A stretch of DNA of 64,000 nucleotides from Polytrichum commune (lineage: Eukaryota > Streptophyta > Polytrichopsida > Polytrichales > Polytrichaceae), in NCBI GenBank assembly GCA_950295325.1, contig OX485804.1, positions 21,144,001 through 21,208,000 of the forward strand, written 5' to 3'. Below are positions 57,172-64,000 of this stretch, piece after piece. A program made the translations under genes and the position numbers. The notes below the pieces were generated by a model. The model worked only from the letters and a program-made list of their open reading frames with translations, did not search any database and was not told where the DNA came from. Each line of letters opens with the position of its first letter. Position 1 is the first letter of the stretch.

Positions 57172-58146
57172 AATCATGAGGACCTATGTGATCATCATTT
57201 ACATAGTAAGAGGATCTTCACTTTGGACTCTTATAAATTTTGCATCTTTTGATCTCAAGGCTTCAAATGAACAATCTTTGTGATTTGAGCTGCATTTACA
57301 AACTAGTTGCGTTAATTCTTGAGTCCATCTGATGACCACAAACTTATGTGTAGTTGGATTGCTCAGAATAAGGCCATGTACCTTAAAGGTAGAAACTCAT
57401 GCCATGCATGCTTTTGTAATTATTTATATAATACAAGTAACCATTTTCTTATTAAATTTTGTAAGTCTAGAGGAGTTTATAGTCATGGCACAAACCACCC
57501 GATCAAGAGCTGTGTAGAGGAGGTTTGAAGTTGAGCCAACAACATAAACCCTAAACCCTTGCTCTGTAACCAAATTCATGCTTTTGACTCTCAAACCTTC
57601 TCTTCATAGCTCAAGGTTGGATGGTTCAAGCCACATACACTCTACTGGACTTGGATAATGTTGAGTTTGTTCATACTCTCATTCAAATCTATTTAAATTT
57701 GCATCAATTCTCTTGTGCAAGGAATTAACCAAACCAACAAATCATAAATCACGCACCATTCATAACCAATTCATGGAGAGATTTTGTTTCAACTTGACTT
57801 CTCCTTTCATGTTCATTTAAAATCCCCAGGGAACGAGCTTTGTGGATCAAATTTAGGGCGGTACATGCGCGGCTTTCTCGACTATAGTAGCATCGAGACT
57901 TGAGATTTATGAAAGGTAGTTATAAACCATAGATTTGAAGCCCTCCGATCATACTTTAGGGAAAATCACATTTGTATTTTTCATTTTCATTTTTTGAAAC
58001 AAAAGACCAAATGAATGATACCAAGAATGAATTTAAGCAAAGGAAAATGCACCCACTTAGAGGGGAGGTGGGCCCCCTCAAGCTTGTCACATCACCACAT
58101 AAGGAGAGCAAACACAAAGCAACCACCCAAGGACAACCCCAAAGCT
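57172..58146. other. Intergenic, no gene seen
   Basis: AT-rich sequence with two overlapping short open frames at 57319-57528 that lack any recognisable pattern. Confidence 0.5.
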
Positions 58147-58154
58147 GCTACACC

Positions 58155-58608
58155 TGGGGTGGCAACTCAAACAAATAATTACAAGGGGCTTGTCCAAAAA
58201 CTTCACAAAGACATAGATTATGTACATATAATTGTACATATAATCTAGATTATGTTTCACATAATTTGGATTCAAGTGTTCCAAAAGAGAAGCGGGAGAG
58301 AAGCCACTGTGAGAAGTCAGGAAGAGAGTTAGGGTTAGGGCTCACAAGCCAAAATAATTTGTAGATTATCTAAATTATAATTAGGTATGATGAAGACCAA
58401 ATTATGGACGAGCCCCCTTGTCCACATTATTTTCAAATTATTGATGTATTATAATACATAAACATGTTCAAATCAAAAAATTATTACGTATTATGGACGG
58501 TCTCAATGTGCACTACATCACTCCATTCTAAGTTATGTAAATTGTTCTTTGGTATGAATGTACAAGGATAATATGGATGGATTATCTGTTATGTTGCCAC
58601 CAGGGGCC
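58155..58608. mobile_element. Small element with 8-bp target duplication GCTACACC
   Basis: GCTACACC occurs at 58147-58154 and 58609-58616. The enclosed 454 bp begins TGGGGTGGCAAC and ends GTTGCCACCAGGGGCC, an imperfect inverted repeat (GGTGGCAAC core). Inside are palindromic ATTATGTACATATAATTGTA and TAATTATAATTTAG stretches. Length, duplication size and ends fit a hAT-type MITE; the imperfect ends lower confidence. Confidence 0.6.
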
Positions 58609-58720
58609 GCTACACCTAATCTTTAACTGTTCTTCAGGTAACCTTTGGGATGCATCATGCATGGGAATGTGCGAAGAAGCTTATTGATACTAACTAATTC
58701 TATTTCTGAAGAGGCGATCC

Positions 58721-59953
58721 CAGGCCATAAATTTGACACCCTAGCCAAATTTCTAGGGGACACCTTGTCCCAAATTTTGGGTGTCCCAAGGACACCCTGC
58801 TCCAATTTTTGGGTGTCCTCATAAATTTCTTAATTTTTTTTTTCAAAATAGGTACAATTTTGAAAAATATATAATATCATTTCAAAATTTCAATTAAAAA
58901 TAAAAAAATCACTACATATCATAACTTGCAATGCAAATCAAACCTACAAGCGGCGGCCTTTCATAGCACACCACTTTACCCATACTTGTTCAAAGTCAAT
59001 GGCCTTTATGGGGATTTTTGCCATTGCAACTCTCATTTGTGCTTCCAAAGTCTCTAATACCAAACTACACCGTAAAGTAGATTTAATATGATTTTGAGTA
59101 GAAAATCCTCTCTCACAAGAAGCTGTACTAGCAGGAATTACAAGAACAGCTTGCCACAACTTTGTCATATGAGGATATCTTCCAACATAGTCCAAATTGG
59201 AAGAATAAACCATCCAAGCTTGGTGCATTTTAAGACCACCACATGAAATATGAAGTGTATCCAAAAAACCTCGAAGCTCTGATTTTAAACCACACTCATC
59301 AAAAAGATTCCCTCCATTAATGCAGAAATGGTCAATGAAACTCTGAAGCCATAAACGAGCATTTCGATGAAGAAGTGTCAAGTTTGTTGAAAAACAGACA
59401 GGGCTAAATAGTTTAGCTGCATTGAAGAGCTTCAAATCATGAAATCTCCATTCACCGTCCTAGCTCCCGGTTACAAAGGAAATTGCAAGAGCAAAGTTGA
59501 ACTTAAGTATGTGAGTGAGTGTAGGAAGTTCTCTTACTGTTATGGGTTATGTTTTCCGGATACTTGAGCTGCACTTTATAGTACTCAAGTAATACATGTC
59601 ATTTCAATTTCTAGTGTGTCAATTGACGTGTGATTTTTTTCTTCACAAGTCACAATACGTGTCAATTTCTAGAATGTGCGTGTCAATTTCTAGAATGTGC
59701 GTGTCAATTGACGTGCATTTTTTTTTGTGCAAGTTTTTGCGTGTCAAAAAAGAAAAACTTGCAAAAACTTTGTCAAACATATACGCTGATAGGCCCTACA
59801 AGTACAGGGAACACCCTGAATTTTTTTGGGGTGTAAAAAGGACACCCTTGTAGGATTTTTGGGTGTCCTCGGGGACACCCTGTTTGAGATTTGGGTGTCC
59901 TAGGACACTCTAGGAAGCAAAATACACCCCCAGGGTGTCAATTTTATGCCCTG
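58721..59953 (-). mobile_element. Internally deleted hAT element with TSD GGCGATCC
   Basis: It starts CAGGCCATAAATTTGACACC and its other end, reverse-complemented, is CAGGGCATAAAATTGACACC, flanked by the exact 8-bp duplication GGCGATCC (58713-58720 and 59954-59961). Subterminal regions at both ends repeat GGGTGTCC/GGACACCC many times, as expected for transposase-binding sites. Only the C-terminal part of a transposase remains inside. 1233 bp. Confidence 0.95.
58944..59435 (-). pseudogene. hAT transposase C-terminal (dimerisation) fragment
   Basis: A 163-codon frame ending at the native-looking stop. It contains the hAT dimerisation motif: YPHMTKLWQAVLVIPASTAS followed by CERGFSTQNHIKSTLR and LVLETLEAQMRVAM. 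The BED zinc finger and the catalytic core upstream are missing, so it cannot transpose itself, although the element ends could still be mobilised by a full-length relative. Confidence 0.9.
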
Positions 59954-59994
59954 GGCGATCCTCTCAATCTTTGACCAATTTTGGGGGGGGCACG

Positions 59995-60690
59995 GGGGAT
60001 CCTCTGTCAAATAGATTTTGATGATTTCCTTCAAACTCCGAACTTACTGCGGGATTTAAAGAATATTGATCCGCATAAGCAATGGGTAGTGGACTCTGGC
60101 TCCTAAATTTCCTGATTAGCACTACGTACCTTACCGATCAAGGAAAGGCGACGCAGACTTACAATGCCAAGTAAATAAGTAGTGTGTTATGGGGAGATTG
60201 GCCAAGTACACTAAATACTTGCAATAGCATCTCGGAGGTGGGGTTTATGAAACAGAATCATAAACCATCCACCCCTTCCCATAGGACGGCAGCGTCGAAT
60301 GAACAAAATCAATTCTAAATTTCCTTCGAAGTCACTGCGGGACGTGAAGATATATGATCTGACCCTGGCTTTGCCTCTGATAACTTTCCTCATTTGCACT
60401 AACTCATCAGATAAAGGTCCAGACTTGCAATAACAATTAAACTACATAGTAGCATCTCGGAGGTGGGGTTTATGAAATATGATTATAAACCATCCACCTC
60501 CTCTCATAAAACGGCAGAGATAAATGAAGTTGCAATTCCCTTCCAAGCGACTGTGGGATTTGAAGAATATAACTGCATCTTGGACCGTTGACCATACCTA
60601 GCATCGGCTTCTTCTGAACTTTCTTTAATTGCACTATCAAGTAAAGGCCTAGACTGGCAATGAAATCGCAAGTAAACGGAAACAAAACCG
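59995..60690. repeat. About 225-bp tandem repeats upstream of TPD1-like gene
   Basis: Three diverged units (about 59995-60175, 60190-60430, 60431-60690). Shared words: 'CTGCGGGA' or 'CTGTGGGAT' followed by '(G/T)AAGA(A)TAT', 'TTGCACTA', 'AAAGG.C.AGACTTGCAAT' and, in the last two, 'AGCATCTCGGAGGTGGGGTT' starting about 225 bp apart. Units two and three each carry a hairpin, GGTGGGGTTTATGA ... TCATAAACCATCCACC (60235-60274 and 60460-60499). They end about 60 bp before the TATA box, so they may act in transcription. Confidence 0.8.
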
Positions 60691-60753
60691 CAAGGAATAT
60701 CACGTGCAGCTGTAAAGAACTGCACGTCGAGCCCGCATGCTGGTTGCACAAGC

Positions 60754-60760
60754 TATAAAA
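60754..60760 (+). promoter_or_regulatory. TATA box of TPD1-like gene
   Basis: TATAAAA in the context AGCTATAAAAGCTCC, about 95 bp before the ATG, placing transcription start near 60785-60790 with a leader of about 60 bases. Confidence 0.7.
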
Positions 60761-60850
60761 GCTCCGCAAGTGCTTGATCGAGAGGAAGTCTATAAGCCGA
60801 AGTAGCACTAACATCATTCCTCTACTGGCATCATTGATCGAGGTTCCAAG

Positions 60851-61402
60851 ATGATGATGATGATGATGGGGACGACGGGATCGTCCACCTGGGCGTTGAT
60901 GATCATAGCCCTGGGATGCATTGTGGTCGCCCAAAATGCAGCAGCTGCAGAGGCGGCGGAGGCTAGCGAGCCCTTGTTGGCTGCGTCGAGTGGAGTGGTG
61001 CTGAAGGACTTCGGGCCCTCTGGCTACTTTGAGCTGCCAGGGATCACCAGAGTGAAGCCATTCTGGAGAGGAAGGAAGCTGCTGGCTGCGTGCGGTTTGG
61101 GCGATGTGAATGTGTATGTCCAGATGATGGGACTCACCAATGGCTCCAACCATTACGAAATCGAGATCAACTGGGACGGCTGCCAAGACTCCAACTGCCG
61201 CATGAGCAACATCCACGTCTCCTGCCCGGGGTTCGTGACCGTGGACGTCGGCCCCAACGTTTTCAAGCACGTGAGTGGCAGCGACTGCGCGGTGCTCAAT
61301 GGGGGCTCGTTGGGGTGGCGCGCAAGGGTCAGGATGCAGTACATCTGCAACATCCAACCTCCGCAACTGCATGCAATTCGAGCAACGGTGACGAACTGCT
61401 GA
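60851..61402 (+). CDS. Secreted TPD1-like cysteine-rich protein, single exon
   Basis: 183 residues. It starts with six Met codons in a row (any could be used; the first is at 60851) and a hydrophobic signal peptide (residues about 13-27, WALMIIALGCIVVAQ). After a variable region with a basic patch (FWRGRK, about 71-76, a possible processing site) comes a compact domain with Cys at 81, 111, 116, 125, 146, 166 and 183. The blocks CGLGDVNVYVQ, NGSNHYEIEI, SNCRMSNIHVSCPGF, NVFKHVSGSDCAVLNGG, RVRMQYICN and TVTNC follow the TAPETUM DETERMINANT1 pattern (C..NIH.SC..F..V.P.VF......DC.V..G). In flowering plants TPD1 is a secreted ligand for the EMS1/EXS receptor kinase in anther cell fate; the role of this copy is unknown. 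Higher GC than its surroundings. Preceded by a TATA box and tandem promoter repeats. Confidence 0.85.
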   Translation: MMMMMMGTTGSSTWALMIIALGCIVVAQNAAAAEAAEASEPLLAASSGVVLKDFGPSGYFELPGITRVKPFWRGRKLLAACGLGDVNVYVQMMGLTNGSNHYEIEINWDGCQDSNCRMSNIHVSCPGFVTVDVGPNVFKHVSGSDCAVLNGGSLGWRARVRMQYICNIQPPQLHAIRATVTNC

Positions 61403-62669
61403 AAGACTAGCAGTTTGTGTAGTGGAATCAGATCTGAGAGGAATCGACGGGACCCGGAAGAAGTAGTTCTAGTTGTCAGGCGGTCCTTTGAGATTGAAAA
61501 GAGGATGCTTTTCGCTGCCCTTGAAGTTGACGCAGGTTAATCATAGGAGACCAGTGCAATCGCAAATGTGACGTTGTGATTGATATTCACTACTGTTTGC
61601 TCCAAAAAGAGCAGATTATTAAATAAGAATTCAATCTTTGATATCGACTCTGTTGCAAGTCTGGTTTGATGTACGGCTTGTTGGGTCTTGTTGAGATTCA
61701 AACTGCCGCTTCAATAGATCAAGATTCTTCATGAAACTGAAATGAAATTGATTCTGAAGTCTGTGAAGCCAATTTAAAGGTGTATGAAACTATATGTACA
61801 AATTAGGACCCACCGCCAAATCAGGCGCAACGTCTATGTATGCTCATCTTGAAGCCCAAGGCAATGGACTGTCATCTGTGTGAAATGGAGTCTAATATGC
61901 ATGTGGTTCTAAGATTATGACTTGGTGTAAGACGGCCCCTTGTCTAAGGGTTTTTAATTTTATCATGACTAAAATCGGGACTAATAAGTTGTTGACTATC
62001 ATTCTATATGTTTAGTTACCCACAACTAACATGTCTCAAGTCTTGACCCCTAACTTCCCACGCCCAATTTCTCAAAAATTTGTCCAAAAAATGTGATCTC
62101 AATTTTAGCGACTGTAGCTAAAGATCTGAAGCTTCTTTTGACAAATCAACCGTATAGATGTTTGCAGATTAGAGGTGGCTACTCACAATTCAACTTTTGA
62201 ATGTTGAAGTTCTATTATGTATAGGAGATTATAATAGGAGTGTCAATAGTGGTCTTGAGGGGCAACAATTTAGAAATTAAATTGGGGTTGGTTTTTTGAT
62301 TGAACTTCCACTCAAATCATCTCCCCATGAAAATGGTACCCTCGTTCAAAAGAAGGGCAACATACCTACTCAAATTAACTCACAAATCTTGAAACCATTA
62401 TTTTGTGATTTTTTGGAAAGCTTTGCAATTTGAGGCAATGGTGCCACAACTGTCCACCTTCCACATGGATTTACACTCACCAAAACATGTCCAACTAAAA
62501 ATTCTAGTGTTAGATGTTTAGGATATGTTGTGTTTGAGTGTCATATGAAATTTTAGATCAATTGGGAATCATTTGCACATAGGTATCAACAAAAAACATG
62601 TTTCATGACCTCTCTCCCGTAGATTGTGCATCGTTTCTCCTAGACTTACATGTTATCTCCCAATCTAAT
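61403..62669. other. 3' flank of TPD1-like gene and intergenic DNA
   Basis: The transcript end is probably near 61620-61650, where AAATAAGAATTCAATC gives a polyadenylation-like signal. Nothing else gene-like was found. Confidence 0.45.
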
Positions 62670-63198
62670 GGGGCATTCCCACCTGACATTAGTTAGAAGT
62701 AGTTTTAGTCTAAAAGCGGTTTTAGTTATCTAGGGTTCACACATACGGCTCTTTTTAGTGTTGAGCCTAGGTGGCAAATGATGTGGCATGGCTTAAAAGT
62801 GGAGGTTTTAAGCCTCAACCACCGACCCTCCCATCGGTACCTAAACATGAGGCAAGAATATAGGAACTTTAAAAGTGTCGCCTCCCACCCTTGTGATTGG
62901 TTGCTTTTTAGTCTTAGCTATGAGGGCACAAGGAGCTTCATTAACAAAAACCGATGGTAAGCTAGGTGAGTAGTAAGGCATTTGGGGATGGGACAAAAAC
63001 TACCCAACATTCATTGCTTGGTAGATCAAACCATGAACATGTGTGAAAGCTACTTAACTAAAACCTACTTGAAAATCTCCGGAGCAAGTTCTTGTAGGTG
63101 CATTGGGATAGTCAGATGCCTCCGCTATAACTAAGGGAGCTTTACCCGGTTTTTAGGAAATACTTTGGGTCTTAACTAAAGTCAGGTGGGAATGCCCC
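62670..63198. mobile_element. Non-autonomous TIR element
   Basis: It starts GGGGCATTCCCACCTGACAT and its right end, reverse-complemented, is GGGGCATTCCCACCTGACTT, with the match continuing into TTAGTTA.GA (about 28 bp, two mismatches). 529 bp without transposase. Flanks (CAATCTAAT left, AAAAGAGAT right) show no clear duplication. Subterminal TTTAGTTA/TTAACTAAA words repeat inside. Confidence 0.8.
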
Positions 63199-64000
63199 AA
63201 AAGAGATGCAAAGGGTTTGTCTTTCTGGATCTAGTGGCCATGGCCACTGGCCAGGAGCCTTCTTTCAAGAATATGTGTAATTAATCTCGTGATTGCAGCT
63301 ACTTGCAGTGTTTTCTCCTCTCTCTTAATTGATGAGACTCCAATATTCATCCCGGTCATGCCTGGATCGTGGCCACAAGGTGTGATTTGTTGCATTGCAA
63401 GTATAATTCAGTTCTGTAAAGCCTTGCAACATGCAAAAGCTTGGTTATTCCCTCTCTAAGCCACTCATCTGAATACATGTGTAGTAGTCTAGTAGAAAAC
63501 CACTGGAATATAATATGCTTTACTTCATGTGGCCATAAGTTTCCGAACCTTCATCTTCATTAGTTTCCTAATTTGAACTGAAAAAAAGTGGTTGTTTGGC
63601 AGAGGAATTGCACATTGGGAGATATAGTGTGGTGCCTTGAGCCCTCCATTTATATTGATTTAACGTTCACCTCCTAGTTAACTTGTGTGGCAAAACATGT
63701 TGTGTGCATTCACTTTAACATTTTGTAACTAGGACAGGTACTGACAGTTTACGAATGTGAGTGGAGAAGGATAGATGAGGTCTGGTAGGTAGGTTCCTAG
63801 TTGGCATGGATATACCACTTCATTACTTGAATGGGCTTTGTGCTTACATTGACTTATAAGAGGTTTCTTGTTTTGTTTCATATCAAATCTCAAAACCTTT
63901 ATTGCACTTCTAGTATCACAGTGGTTGAGTTGGTAGAATAGTACTAAGAAACAATTGTAGCTTGTGCAACGCTATTTCATGACATGGCCATGAAGTCATA
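63199..64000. other. Intergenic to window end, no gene seen
   Basis: AT-rich, short frames only; nothing I can support. Confidence 0.5.

Noticed and set aside
58328-58345. Telomere-like TTAGGGTTAGGG
   Set aside because: Only two units, inside a small element; too short to mean anything.
60470-61372. 300-codon minus-strand open frame
   Set aside because: Antisense shadow of the TPD1-like gene; composition is a by-product of the GC-rich coding strand, and no family matches.
1-64000. CRISPR array, bacterial operons, riboswitches
   Set aside because: Spliced plant genes throughout; the regular arrays seen lack unique spacers between identical short repeats.

Overview
The window looks like nuclear DNA of a land plant. 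It has spliced genes with GT-AG introns, plant gene families (a DUF1295 steroid-reductase-like enzyme, pectin methylesterase, a TPD1-like secreted protein, MAD2) and dense plant-type transposons. I cannot name the species. A LINE that joins RNase H to a restriction-like endonuclease is more in keeping with a green lineage outside the flowering plants, but that is only a hint.

Host genes, left to right: a DUF1295 gene on the minus strand whose 3' end lies outside the window (1-2522), with its first exon present in four tandem copies; an uncharacterised acidic repeat protein on the plus strand (13463-14215); a broken pectin methylesterase gene on the minus strand (about 19830-21710, possibly with its membrane-anchor exon at 30433-30633); a four-exon tail-anchored coiled-coil protein on the minus strand (34300-39152); a complete five-exon MAD2 spindle-checkpoint gene on the minus strand (44820-46628); and a single-exon secreted cysteine-rich TPD1-like gene on the plus strand (60851-61402). 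They share no obvious pathway and each appears to be an independent transcription unit.

Mobile DNA fills much of the rest. At 4.6-10.0 kb two copies of one palindrome-rich element sit in inverted orientation, each with its own 4-bp target duplication. At 15.2-19.7 kb is a 5'-truncated LINE (reverse transcriptase thumb, RNase H, CCHC knuckle, restriction-like endonuclease) whose zinc knuckle is split by a 569-bp hAT-type element with a perfect 8-bp target duplication. At 21.9-29.2 kb is a Copia element with 180-185 bp LTRs, primer-binding site, polypurine tract and 5-bp target duplication. It carries a CACTA element inside its RNase H region, which itself holds a tRNA-like SINE and an AT array, and another inverted-repeat element in its 5' leader. 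Further small elements lie at 28.3, 32.2, 35.9, 47.8, 48.5, 55.7, 58.2, 58.7 and 62.7 kb, and a 1-kb palindrome at 56.2-57.2 kb.

A recurring theme is local tandem duplication at the 5' ends of genes: the DUF1295 gene (exon 1 and promoter), the region upstream of the 30.6-kb exon, and the TPD1-like promoter, where the repeated unit carries a hairpin. Intergenic DNA is AT-rich and otherwise largely featureless.
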